DNA from: Candidatus Altimarinota bacterium
GTDB taxonomy: Bacteria; Patescibacteriota; Gracilibacteria; BD1-5; UBA2023
DNA: 64,000 nt
Direction: 5' to 3'
Assembly: GCA_014377305.1 (NCBI GenBank)
Contig: JACMPW010000003.1
Location: 78,081-142,080, forward strand
Shown here: positions 21,915 to 33,581 of the stretch, piece after piece
Layout of the letters: every line of letters starts with the position of its first letter
How positions within the stretch are numbered: the first letter of the stretch is position 1
Notes under the pieces: generated by a model
Databases searched by the model: none
Seen by the model: only the letters and a program-made list of their open reading frames with translations
Told to the model about the DNA's origin: nothing
Program-made: the position numbers and the translations under genes

Positions 21915-22331
21915 TTAGCTGATTATCTGACCATGAAAAAGTGATCCCTTTCGACTCGTGAGCTCAACTCGATCACCTGATTTTACTCCATCGATATCGA
22001 CGAGATAGTCCACTCCATCGAGAACTACTTTGTAGTCTTCTCCGACTTTTTTGACCTTGCGTTTTTCACCGAGATAGGTATCGAGTCACTGGAGATGTTC
22101 GCTCACCTGTCATATGAGAATACGAGGCAGATAATATGAAGCAACGAGGGTAACAAGAGCAAACACGATCCCCTGACTGATAGTCACTCAGGTCAATCCC
22201 ATATACCAGACATAGAGGGCAGTAAGAAAACCAGCAAATGATATCGCAAGACCGTAGAATGTGACGGTAAGCATCTCGATAATGAGAAATACGATACCAA
22301 CTCCGATCCAAAAAAGTGTAAGTGAAGACAT
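21915..22331 (-). CDS. NfeD-like membrane protein
   Basis: A 138-aa protein with two to three N-terminal helices (LFWIGVGIVFLIIEMLTV, ISFAGFLTALYVWYMGL, FALVTLVASYYLP) and a C-terminal soluble beta-barrel (OB-like) domain: VGEDYKVVLDGVDYLVD, VKSGDRVELTSRKG. This is the NfeD1b layout, and such proteins are normally encoded beside an SPFH/stomatin gene, as here (18 bp after it). The pair is thought to organise membrane microdomains or quality control. Confidence 0.82.
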
Positions 22332-22349
22332 ACGAGAAAAGATTAAGAA

Positions 22350-23219
22350 TTATTTCCCACCACCAAATATCTTTGATACTCAAGCTAAAATGTCACTATC
22401 AAGAATGAACTTGGTATTATTACCGAGTGCTGATTGTATAGTCGCGAGCTGCTCTTTGACAACTGCATTCCCAGTGAAGAACTGTTGGGCAGCGACTGCA
22501 TTGAGCTCAAGTGCTTTTGCATTGGCCTCAGCGATAGCGACTTTTGCATTGGCCTCTCATTGAGCTTGGAGTATTTGAGATTCTTTTTGTCACTCAGCCT
22601 GGAGGATCTTCGATTGCTTGTCTGCCTCAGCCTGTGTGATCATCGCTACCTTATATCCCTCTGCTGCTGTGATTTTGGCACTTTTTTCACTCTGTGCATT
22701 TTTGATCATATTCATCATCTCTTGGACACTTGCTGGTGGTTCGAGTTTTTTGATTTCGACACGCATTACTTTTACTCCCCATTTCCCGGTCTCACGATCG
22801 AGTGACTCGAGGAGTCTCGCATTGATGGTATCACGATTCGAGAGGGTATCATTGAGTTCCATAGTTCCGAGGACACTACGCAGGTTGGTTTGTGCAAGTG
22901 ATACGACCGCAACAAATACATTGTTGATATCGTATGTAGCCTTATATGGGTCAGTAACCTGAGCATAGACGATCCCATCGACTGTCACAGCTACATTGTC
23001 CTTGGTGATGATCTGTTGTTCAGGAACATTGATAACTTGTTCTCGGATATCCACCTTGCGGACAGATTGTACACCAGGTATGAGAAAAAATATACCAGGG
23101 CCCACGGTATCAGTATAGCGACCGAGGAACTCTCGGAGCCCAACCTCTCCCTGGGTGATCTTGCGGACAAAAAATGGTATCAATACGGCAGCAATAACAA
23201 GGAGATAAAAGATTTCCAT
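22350..23219 (-). CDS. SPFH/band-7 (stomatin-type) membrane protein
   Basis: 289 aa. One N-terminal membrane anchor (MEIFYLLVIAAVLIPFFV), then the band-7 domain (VPEQQIITKDNVAVTVDGIVYAQV, LRSVLGTMELNDTLSNRD) and a long Ala/Glu/Gln-rich coiled coil made of repeated ILQAEG/ILQAQG units before a glycine-rich tail (GGGK). It forms oligomeric membrane scaffolds in known relatives. First gene of the SPFH - nfeD - hrcA run. Confidence 0.9.
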
Positions 23220-23397
23220 AAAATGAATGAAGTGAAAAAAATAAAATGTTGTACCTCATAAGGGTACTTCTAAACTTCGCAAAGGGCATTTACGAATGCA
23301 ATGCAATCCTAAGGGACCAAAGGAATCATATCGATTTGCTAAAAAAATAAAAACACTATAATCCTACCGTTTTCATCTCAAAAATCAAAAGATAATT
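23220..23397. other. Intergenic region with two small hairpins and the yvcK promoter
   Basis: Two short perfect hairpins lie here: GTACC/GGTAC with a 7-nt loop near 23251-23267, and GCATT/AATGC with a TACG loop near 23286-23299. Neither has a T-run, so they do not look like terminators. They could be part of a leader or small RNA on the minus strand. I cannot match them to a known riboswitch. Confidence 0.35.
23357..23362 (+). promoter_or_regulatory. TATAAT -10 box for yvcK
   Basis: TATAAT with TTTGCT 16 bp upstream. The predicted start lies about 29 nt before the ATG at 23398. Confidence 0.6.
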
Positions 23398-24393
23398 ATG
23401 ACCAAAATAGTAGCAATCGGTGGTGGAGCTGGAACATACAATGTACTCTACGGACTCAAGCGAAATATGGACTACGATATCACTGCTGTCATATCTGTTG
23501 CAGATAATGGTGGAACAACAGGTCTTATCAGAGATAAATATGGTATCCTTCCTCCTGGAGATATGCGGAGAGCTATTGCAGCACTCGCCTGAAATACTGA
23601 GATTGTGAGACGATTATTTGAATATAGTTTCAAGTGAGAGGAGTGAGTGATAGGATCAAATAAAGTTGGAAATATACTCCTCACGGCTCTCGTAGATATC
23701 TGTGGAGGAGATTTTGAGCGAGCTATTGCTACTATGGAGACGATGTTCGATGTCAGGGGACATGTCATACCTGTGACACTCGAGGATGTACATCTCGCTG
23801 TCAGATTCGAGGATGGTACTGAGATAGTCGGTGAAAAAAATATCGATATCTCGGATAAGAATCCAGGTGAACGCACTCATAATATCGATCAAGACATTGT
23901 AGATGCTTGGCTCATCGGAGAGGGTAATATCAACCCCAGAGCAAAACAAGCGATCATAGATGCTGACTATATCATCATCGGGCCTGGTGATCTCTATACG
24001 AGTATCGTACCAAACTTGCTCTCAAAATGAATGAGAGAAGCACTCGGTGCGAGCTGTGCTCATATCATCTATGTATGCAATGCGATGACCAAACGAGGTG
24101 AAACAACCAATATGGAGGTCATAGATTTTATCGATACGATAGAAAGGTATATAGATCCAGGCAAGCTCAACTGTGTCATCGTGAATAACGGTATCATCTC
24201 AGACGAAGTCATAGTAAAATACAAGATAGAAGAAAACAAAAAACCACTCAAAATCAAAGATCCAACGATATTCGAGTGAAAATGTTATCAGATCATCGAG
24301 TGAGATATCGTAAATGATGATGACTACGTCAGACATGATCCAATCAAGCTCTGAAAAATATTAGAAACTATAGTAGAGAATACCACAAGATAA
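23398..24393 (+). CDS. yvcK: YvcK/CofD-like gluconeogenesis factor
   Basis: 331 aa. Signature segments: IVAIGGGAGTYNVLYGLK (nucleotide-sugar binding loop), ISVADNGGTTGLIRDKYGILPPGD and IIIGPGDLYTSIVPNLL, and the late VCNAMTKRGETTN. In Firmicutes and Mycobacterium relatives bind UDP-GlcNAc and link carbon supply to cell-wall synthesis. Four glycines are TGA. It is followed 36 bp later by a 185-aa gene that has its own promoter. Confidence 0.9.
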
Positions 24394-24395
24394 TA

Positions 24396-24423
24396 TTGAC
24401 TATAGTATATAAATATATACTAT
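24396..24423 (+). promoter_or_regulatory. Promoter placed for a leaderless transcript
   Basis: TTGACT (24396-24401), 16-bp spacer and TACTAT (24418-24423). The expected start, 7 nt on, is the A of the ATG at 24430. An overlapping alternative (TATACT) gives a too-short spacer. Confidence 0.5.
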
Positions 24424-24429
24424 AAAAAT

Positions 24430-24964
24430 ATGTCAGCAGAAAACAAAGAACATGATCACTTCTTGGGAGTATGATCCAATATGGGATTATGGCATTCATT
24501 TTGATGATATATCATACCTGCTAATACGCCAAAAAAAGTGAGAGATATACTCTATAGTATGCCTGATCGAACTCCAAAATCATACATGTCAACGAGAGTC
24601 TGCGATGCTGTATCGGGAAATTTGATAGAGCTCATACTTTGAGCCCCTTATGCGTGACGATTATCCACAATAGAGGAAGATATCTCTCGACAGACAGACT
24701 ATGTGATTCATTGACCAAGTTGAGTATTTCAAATAGATTTCACACAAGGAAATACAGGATATAGTCAGAAAATATTACAAAAAAATAGAGATAAAAATCG
24801 TATCATAGTACAGGTATCGGGACCTATGCTGCATGGCTATATCAGGCAAATATCTGCAGAACTCAAAAGAGATGCTACTCACACCAGTCGTGACATTGTA
24901 GCGAGGCTATACGAAAAGCACAGTAAAACTATACATGCAAATTTTATCCAAAATATGTCAGATA

Positions 24965-24987
<23 letters not shown>
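24430..24987 (+). CDS. Hypothetical protein (185 aa)
   Basis: A 185-codon frame using TGA for Gly at several places (LGVGSN, SFGGYII, LGAPYAGR, IHGPSG). No known domain recognised; it appears soluble. The promoter immediately upstream predicts a leaderless mRNA. Its last 23 bp overlap the 3' end of convergent leuS, so the two stops are interleaved. Confidence 0.6.
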
Positions 24988-27904
<2,917 letters not shown>

Positions 27905-27973
27905 ATGTATAGGTAAATATTAGGTGGAACTTTGCCTCTCTCCAATATAGGGAAAAGAGAAGAAAAAACAAGA

Positions 27974-28005
27974 AAAATCCCTCTCAAATACTTGAGAGGG
28001 ATTTT
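27974..28005 (-). terminator. Terminator after the pilin-like gene
   Basis: A 14-bp perfect stem (27974-27987 with 27992-28005, loop ATAC) lies 12 bp after the stop at 28017. Confidence 0.9.
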
Positions 28006-28016
28006 GAATAACATGA

Positions 28017-28364
28017 CTACGCACCATTCACGAGTGAGATAACCCATTTGACGACTGATCCAGCAAGCCAGATCACGATGATACCGATAACCACTTGGAT
28101 AAGGATAGTACGACCTTTTTTGACTTTCTCCTCATCACCACCAGCGGTGACGATCTGGAATCCTCCCCAGATACCGTAGCAGACTGCCACGAGAGCGAGG
28201 AACATCATAGCACGATCGATGAGTACCTGAACTACATTCTCAGCTGAGGTTGTAGCTGTTCCTTTGATAGTGACTTTATCTTCACCAAATGGGCTCGCGA
28301 GAACAGCAGATGCTGTTGAAGCAAAACCGACGAGTGAGTAGAGTCCTTTTTGGATAGTTGTCAT
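28017..28364 (-). CDS. TrbC/VirB2-like two-helix protein (115 aa)
   Basis: The product has two hydrophobic segments: a signal-like N-terminus (LYSLVGFASTASAVLASP) and, after a short loop, VLIDRAMMFLALVAVCYGIWGGFQIVTAGGDEEKV followed by VVIGIIVIWLAGSVVKWV. The G-G-x-x-x-x-x-x-G-x-E-E-K pattern between helices is common in pilin-subunit-like proteins of CPR bacteria related to type IV secretion TrbC/VirB2. No other secretion genes are nearby. The frame is open upstream, but those Met codons lie in or before the promoter, so ATG 28364 is chosen. Confidence 0.72.
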   Translation of the reverse strand: MTTIQKGLYSLVGFASTASAVLASPFGEDKVTIKGTATTSAENVVQVLIDRAMMFLALVAVCYGIWGGFQIVTAGGDEEKVKKGRTILIQVVIGIIVIWLAGSVVKWVISLVNGA

Positions 28365-28398
28365 AGAAAATAAGTAAGAAAATATAAGTGACACGAGT

Positions 28399-28427
28399 AT
28401 CATAGCAAAAGTTTTATCTTTTGTCAA
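28399..28427 (-). promoter_or_regulatory. Consensus sigma70 promoter
   Basis: On the minus strand TTGACA (28422-28427), a 17-bp spacer and TATGAT (28399-28404), nearly perfect consensus. The start falls about 28 nt before the ATG at 28364. The -35 box abuts the terminator of the ribosomal-protein operon. Confidence 0.85.
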
Positions 28428-28460
28428 AAAAATCACTCTTTTTTTAAGAAGAATGATTTT
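28428..28460 (-). terminator. Terminator after rpsR
   Basis: AAAAATCA pairs with TGATTTTT plus four further pairs around one mismatch, giving an imperfect stem on the minus strand downstream of the rpsR stop. Confidence 0.65.
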
Positions 28461-28526
28461 TCATTTTAAAGCTATAACCGAAAGAGTGTAATTCACATGG
28501 ACCAAATGTGACTCGATTGTTAGGAA

Positions 28527-28811
28527 CTATACAGCTGTAGCTACCTCATCGATCTCTACAGTCCGAGGAGCTGTAGTAGGAGCAGATGATACACGTACCT
28601 CGAGTACGTATGGCAGGAGTGCCATATATCGAGCTCGTTTGACTGCGACTGCGAGTTTCTTTTGATTGCGGAGACTCGTACCTGAGTAGTACCGTGGGAT
28701 GATACGGTTGAACTTTGTCAGGTATTTTTTGAGGAATACCGTATCTTTGTAGTCGATGTGAGTCACACCAGCTTCATCGATAGGGCACACCTTCTTTTTA
28801 GCGACTGCCAT
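28527..28811 (-). CDS. rpsR: 30S ribosomal protein S18
   Basis: 94 aa with KKVCPIDEAGVTHIDYKD, TVFLKKYLTKFNRIIPRYYSGTS and NQKKLAVAVKRARYMALLPYV, the S18 core. It has a C-terminal extension rich in Val, Ala and Thr. Last gene of the conserved rpsF-ssb-rpsR cluster; 18 bp from ssb. Confidence 0.97.
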   Translation of the reverse strand: MAVAKKKVCPIDEAGVTHIDYKDTVFLKKYLTKFNRIIPRYYSGTSLRNQKKLAVAVKRARYMALLPYVLEVRVSSAPTTAPRTVEIDEVATAV

Positions 28812-28829
28812 AGTAGGATGGGTTAGAGA

Positions 28830-29243
28830 TTAGATTTTTGTAGTATCGAGATCAGAGAAGTCATCAAAATGAGCAACTTCTGCAACCTCGCTACCAGAGT
28901 CAACTCCATCTTCTCTCTTGGAGAGGAATATGAGCTGATCTACGACAACTTCAGTCTTATAGAGCTTCGTACCATCATCTCGATCGATGATACGAGTTTT
29001 CAGATGACCCTCTACATATACGAGTTTGCCCTTGGTGAGGAATTGCTCAGATCGTTCTGCGAGAGGACCCCATGCAACACAATTGGTATACTCAGCATCT
29101 GAGAGGGATTCTCCAGTTGGGCTTTTGTAGTATCTATTGGTAGCTACGGTAAAGGTGGCAATTTTTTTGTCGGCGGTAGTAGTTTTGATGAATGGATCCT
29201 TGGTAATATTACCAATGAGGATAACCTTGTTGATTGTACGCAT
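28830..29243 (-). CDS. ssb: Single-stranded DNA-binding protein
   Basis: 137 aa. OB-fold signatures: NKVILIGNITKDPFIKTT, ATFTVATNRYYKS and KGKLVYVEGHLKTR. The C-terminus is acidic but ends DDFSDLDTTKI rather than the usual DDDIPF tip, so partner recruitment may differ. It lies between rpsF and rpsR as in most bacteria. Confidence 0.95.
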   Translation of the reverse strand: MRTINKVILIGNITKDPFIKTTTADKKIATFTVATNRYYKSPTGESLSDAEYTNCVAWGPLAERSEQFLTKGKLVYVEGHLKTRIIDRDDGTKLYKTEVVVDQLIFLSKREDGVDSGSEVAEVAHFDDFSDLDTTKI

Positions 29244-29261
29244 GAGCGAAAATATTAGAGA

Positions 29262-29549
29262 TTACTCATCTATTCGAGAGAACATAAATCTCCAAATGCT
29301 AGTTTTGATGTTGAACGTATTCGTGATATGAATCCAGTCTCCACCTTCACGATCGAGTGTATAGAGGAGATAGTATCCTACCTGTGAACCGTGTATGCGG
29401 TATGCGAGTTGTCGCTCGCCTGGATGATCTGCTGCGGCGATAGTAGCACCAGTAGCCTTGATCTCGGTCTCGATCTCTGATATGAGTGTATCACGATCAG
29501 TATCTGAAAGCCCGGAATCAAGTATCATCATGAGTTCGTATTGTCTCAT
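29262..29549 (-). CDS. rpsF: 30S ribosomal protein S6
   Basis: 95 aa: RQYELMMILDSGLSDTD at the start, HPGERQLAYRIHGSQVGYYLLYTLD in the middle. Normal length and first gene of rpsF-ssb-rpsR, with 18-bp spacers. Confidence 0.96.
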   Translation of the reverse strand: MRQYELMMILDSGLSDTDRDTLISEIETEIKATGATIAAADHPGERQLAYRIHGSQVGYYLLYTLDREGGDWIHITNTFNIKTSIWRFMFSRIDE

Positions 29550-29695
29550 AGTTCCTGTGGGTTAGTATCTTTTTATGACCAGTAAAAAGAAGGAAAATAA
29601 AATGCATATAAAAAATGCAATGGCAGTATAGACGGAAGTTATCAAAAAGCAACACTTTTTTCGAGTAAAAATAATGCCTTGGCAAGGAAAAGAAT

Positions 29696-29724
29696 TTGCC
29701 AAAAAAAATGAACTCTGTTAGGAT
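29696..29724 (+). promoter_or_regulatory. Promoter predicting a leaderless transcript
   Basis: TTGCCA (29696-29701), 17-bp spacer, TAGGAT (29719-29724). The expected +1 is at or next to the ATG at 29731. Confidence 0.55.
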
Positions 29725-29730
29725 ATCTCT

Positions 29731-30021
29731 ATGACCAAGAAAACAGCTCCAACATCTGCAAAAAAATCGCAAAAACTCACATCACTCTTCGGTACTGCAA
29801 GCGAGGTAGAGGTGAGTAAAAAGCTGGTGAGTAAACTCCTACAATACAATATGAAGTATGAAGAAATAACAAAAGTAATCCTCTCTCATTCGGAGAGAGC
29901 ATTTCTCGATGCTCGTCTCATCACGCTCCAGGAGTACTATGGTGATCTCCAATGAGCCAAAAAGAGTGAAGTCGAAGATTTTCTCTCATCGATTCCAGCA
30001 TTTGAGCTGCATATCAACTAA
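29731..30021 (+). CDS. Hypothetical protein (96 aa)
   Basis: A Lys/Ser/Thr-rich N-terminus precedes an all-alpha region (EVEVSKKLVSKLLQYNMKYEEITKVIL, RAFLDARLITLQEYYGD) and a short tail. No family recognised; it is small, soluble and basic. One TGA Gly near the C-terminus. Monocistronic, with a promoter that places +1 at the ATG and a strong terminator 12 bp after the stop. Confidence 0.65.
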
Positions 30022-30032
30022 ACATAGATTAT

Positions 30033-30068
30033 AAAAAATCTATCTCAAATACTTGAGATAGATTTTTT
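30033..30068. terminator. Bidirectional terminator
   Basis: A 16-bp stem (30033-30048 with 30053-30068, loop ATAC) between the 96-aa gene and convergent rpmG. Its core CTCAAATACTTGAG is identical to that of the terminator at 27974. Confidence 0.9.
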
Positions 30069-30089
30069 ATATTTTGTGAATACGAAAAA

Positions 30090-30263
30090 TTATTTTACGT
30101 CCTTGAATGTATAGAGTACATGTTTGCGGAGTTGTTTGTCATACTTCTTGAGCTTGAGCTTCTCACCTGCTGGGAGATTCTTTTTGTTCACAGCGTATAC
30201 ATAGTCTGTGCGTCCACCTTCTGCTGATTTACCAACTTGATATGTACATTTACCTTTTGCCAT
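30090..30263 (-). CDS. rpmG: 50S ribosomal protein L33 (probable)
   Basis: 57 aa, basic. Starts MAKGKCTYQVGKSAEGGRTDYVYAVNKKN and ends LKLKKYDKQLRKHVLYTFKDVK; the C-terminal KKYDxxLRKHVLY pattern is that of L33. A lone cysteine is present, so this is not the zinc-ribbon form with four cysteines. Confidence 0.8.
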   Translation of the reverse strand: MAKGKCTYQVGKSAEGGRTDYVYAVNKKNLPAGEKLKLKKYDKQLRKHVLYTFKDVK

Positions 30264-30832
30264 AATAGAGAACTTAGAATAATTAGAATTTGGGATCTGA
30301 GAGCAATCTAGAATCCGAATGTGTGGATTATATAGAAAATTCTATATTTGCAAGTTTTTTTGTCATGAGAAAGAAAAAAGAGTCTGCAAGAGGCCCTCTT
30401 CAAATGAGATAGAGAATGCTAGCTTTTCACTGTTCCGTAGAACGAGAAAAAGTGAGAAGTCTCATATTTTGTCCAGCAAAACCTGGAGGATTTAATTTTA
30501 TCCAAGCAGTTTTCGGAGGAATATCATCTTTGGATCGCCAGATTGGACTGTTTGCGGATTCTATTTTTTTAGTATCTACTGCTACTGGTTTTTCTGTTTT
30601 GATCACCACGATTGTCTCCTAATATATGAGGTATCCCTATCTCGACCGCCACTATAGCAATCAAGTGAATGATACCTAAATGAACGGGGTGACGAAGATA
30701 TAGAAAACACAAACAAAGTCAAGAAAATATTTCTCTTTTTTGCTTTTTTCTCTTTTTTTTGTATAGTCTCGACACTATGATGCAATTAAGATATTTCCTG
30801 GTTCTCAGATTCTAAAATATAAGTTCTAAAAT
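30264..30832. other. 569-bp stretch without a secure gene
   Basis: Between rpmG (minus) and obg (plus). It holds one weak candidate frame on each strand near 30328-30622, a long A/T-rich tract around 30700-30770 and a TATGAT -10 box (30776-30781) for obg with a weak -35. No known RNA seen. Confidence 0.5.
30328..30609 (-). CDS. Possible small protein (93 aa, GTG start)
   Basis: A frame from GTG 30609 to TAA 30328 that passes two TGA codons. The first 60 residues look protein-like (VVIKTEKPVAVDTKKIES, PPKTAWIKLNPPGFAGQN), and codon choice resembles the genome. Against it: no ATG, no promoter, a hydrophobic run at the end that resembles translated non-coding DNA, and a plus-strand frame of similar size in the same place. 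Unrecognised. Confidence 0.3.
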
Positions 30833-32245
30833 ATGTTCATCGATGAAGTAAAAATGACGCTCAAAGCAGGTAAGTGAGGTGATGGTATTATCTCTTGGCG
30901 TCGTGAGAAATATATCCCAAAGGGAGGACCATTCGGTGGTGATGGTGGTAACGGTGGACATATCGTCCTCGTTGCTACGACACACGAGACTACTCTGGGC
31001 AAATTCCGCCATCAGAAAATCATCACTGCAGAAGATGGTGAAAAAGGAGGAACCCAAGAATGTCACGGAGCCACAGCGCCAGTACTCATACTCGAGGTGC
31101 CCGTTGGAACGATGGTGACCGATGCGGAGACGGGAGCCATGATCTGTGATCTCACAACTCCGGGACAGAGATTCCAGATCTGTGAAGGTGGCAAGGGATG
31201 ATTTGGCAACGCTCACTTCCCTTCGAGTACTCGCCAGGCTCCAAATTTTGCTGAGCTATGAGATGCTGGAGATATCCGCGAGGTGAAAATGGAACTGAAG
31301 CTCGTCGCTGATGTCGGACTCGTAGGTCTCCCAAATGCTGGGAAATCAACCGTCATACAATCGATCACCAATGTAAAACCAAAAATAGCCGCCTACGCGT
31401 TCACGACCCTCATCCCGAATCTCGGTGTGATGGAGTGGAGAGATCGCTCTCTCGTGATCGAGGATGTCCCAGGACTCATCGAGGGTGCGAGTGAAGGAAA
31501 GGGTCTCGGATTCCAATTTCTCAAACATATCGACCGATGTCGTATCATCATCCATCTCCTCGACGCCACTCAGGGAGAGGAGGCGATGATAGAGAACTAC
31601 TGAGTCATCCGAAAGGAACTCGAGAACTGGAACCCAGAGATGGCGCACAAGGACGAGCTCATCATATTCTCAAAGGCAGAGCTCGTAGATAGTGAGCAAC
31701 TCGAAGAGATGGTACGCATATTCGAGAAATCAACTGGTAAAAAAGTCGATCTCACGATATCCGCTGGTGCCTATATCCGTATCGATGAACTCAAGGATCT
31801 CCTCATCCAACGAATACCTGATACACGAGAAGAAGAACTCATCCTCGTCGAGGACGAAGATGGTATCATACAAGATCCTGTTGCGGTTGCAATGACTCTG
31901 AGTAGTCCAGATATCCCTCGGTTCTATGATCTCAAGCGACAGAACGATCCAAAACGATGTGTCATCCGAAAACGAGAAGATGGCGACTACGAGATCACGG
32001 GTATCCGTATCGAGGAGATCGCTCGTATGACTGATACTCGCTATACTGATGGGGTCAACCGAGTCTATGATGTGATGGAGCGTATGGGTGTTATGCGAAA
32101 GTTGAAGCTCCTCATCGCTGACGGACTCACTCGCGAAACTCGATGATTTTTCGAGGGAGAAGAAGACTTCAAGGTACCAGCTGTCTGGGTCGGAGGCAAA
32201 AAGTTCTCTCTCGAAGGGCTCATATTCATGAAAGACGAGAGATAG
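30833..32245 (+). CDS. obgE: Ribosome-assembly GTPase Obg (CgtA)
   Basis: 470 aa. Order: glycine-rich OBG domain ([30 protein letters not shown]; the first KGG glycine is TGA), P-loop GLPNAGKST, switch regions [13 protein letters not shown] and [16 protein letters not shown], then a C-terminal OCT-type domain ([16 protein letters not shown]). The G4 motif NKxD appears as FSKAEL, a divergence worth noting. It binds the large subunit and GTP. A terminator follows 5 bp after the stop. Confidence 0.95.
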
Positions 32246-32247
32246 TA

Positions 32248-32282
32248 TAAATAATCCCTGCCGATTTGGCAGGGATTATTTA
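32248..32282. terminator. Bidirectional terminator after obg
   Basis: A 15-bp perfect stem (32248-32262 with 32268-32282, loop GATTT), GC-rich at the top with AT flanks. It lies between convergent obg and the frameshifted gene. Confidence 0.9.
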
Positions 32283-32285
32283 TAG

Positions 32286-32731
32286 CTAGGCTGTCACGTT
32301 ATTTTGTTCTTTTTTCATCATATTGATATGACGAATCAGTTCAATTCATTTTTTAGATTTTAGTATTTCCCACTGACTCATATCATCTATATTCACCATT
32401 TTGAGAGAACGAAATATTGTTCAACGATCACTATCATGTGTAGCTGACTCTATCCGCATTACTAGTGCTGCACTTTCTTTATTTGAAAACAAAGAAATAT
32501 TATAGTCGATTTGTGTATCGAGTTCATTATGTCACACTCTATTGACAGCTTCTAGTAGGTCGTGATCACGCAAAAATATTTTACTTTTTCTAAAGTCTCA
32601 GTATCAAAATGTCTCATAGCAAAAGATATACGATCTCTCATGGCACCTAATACTCCAGAAGATGCTTTATTAAGACGTGTTACTATTCTCGGTTCTGGTG
32701 AAATAGTGGATTCAGGTATTTTTATAGTCAT
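32286..32731 (-). pseudogene. Unrecognised gene with a 1-nt frameshift (about 148 aa if repaired)
   Basis: Two protein-like frames join end to end: MTIKIPESTISPEPRI through RHFDTETLEKVKY from ATG 32731, then FLRDHDLLEAVNRVG through KKEQNNVTA to TAG 32286. They are offset by one base at a run of five A on the plus strand (32572-32576); one more base would restore a single frame. The first frame stops 18 nt past the junction. No family recognised. It could be a decayed gene, a sequencing or assembly indel in a homopolymer, or a slippage site. AT-rich codons. Confidence 0.55.
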
Positions 32732-32768
32732 ATACTAGTGTTATAAACATATAATGTCATACATTTAT

Positions 32769-33575
32769 TTATCTGTCAATATTTTTGACAATCATCGGGA
32801 ACTCGATCACGGCAGTGTATATCCGTCGCCATCTCCTGCGTGGTTCCATGATGAGACGATAGAACCACTCGAGTCCAAGTGACTGAAAAACTCGAGGAGC
32901 CCGTCGCTGGAGTCAGAGAAGAAAGTCGATCGATGCGCCCACTCAGAGTCATACAACTCGCTGTGCTTTTGGAAGATGAGCAAATATCTCGATGAGTCGC
33001 TTTTCTTGTATCTTCATCCCGATACACGAAAATAGGTATGAAATATTATTTGCTATGATGAGCTCCGCGATCTGCTCTGGAGTTTTTTCTCAGTCAAAAA
33101 CAAGCGTAACATCCAGACTTGGGAATCTCATCTTGAATAGGTTGGGGAGATCTGATTGTATCCGCATCTTCTCTACCTCGAATGGATTGGTCGGCGTCGT
33201 GATCCGATAGTTATCGATCATCAGTACTCGCTGTCCCGACTCCTCTGCATATGCAAAGAGATCGCGAGTGAGATCACTCCCCTTGATGAGGTCACCATAT
33301 TGTACTCTGAGTTTCTTTTTGGCAAAAAGGAGAATAAAACAAGCACGCAAAAATCCAATCTCCTCTTGTATCATGGATCCTACATAGAGTCAGTTGGCAT
33401 CTGGAGTATTATAGTCTGCCTTTTTGAGGATATCCAAGAACTCCACATCAGAATTCGCACGAACTAGCATCTCAGGATTGGGAGTGAATACGAGTATTTT
33501 TTTGATTGGATTTTTGATGGATTCCATGAACTCACTATATCGTCCATTGTAGATGTCGAGTCAGAGGAATTGCAT
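32769..33575 (-). CDS. WecG/TagA/CpsF-family glycosyltransferase (GT26)
   Basis: 268 aa. Family landmarks: VFTPNPEMLVRA near the start, ADYNTPDANGLYVG, and the late segment LFSCIGMKIQEKRLI, GLGVGASIDFLLGLQRRAPRVFQSLGLEWFYRLIMEPRRRWRR, which is diagnostic. Such enzymes add ManNAc or another sugar to a lipid-linked intermediate and are peripheral membrane proteins through a basic C-terminus. It marks the left edge of the glycan locus and lies 6 bp after the stop of the fusion gene. Confidence 0.9.
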
Positions 33576-33581
33576 AGTATA

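Noticed and set aside
30416..30622. Plus-strand 68-aa frame opposite the 30328-30609 candidate
   Set aside because: Composition is hydrophobic and Phe-rich without a promoter; looks like the shadow of the other strand.
30603..30785. Lys-rich minus-strand frame before obg
   Set aside because: Reads low-complexity A/T tract and covers the obg promoter; no coding signal.
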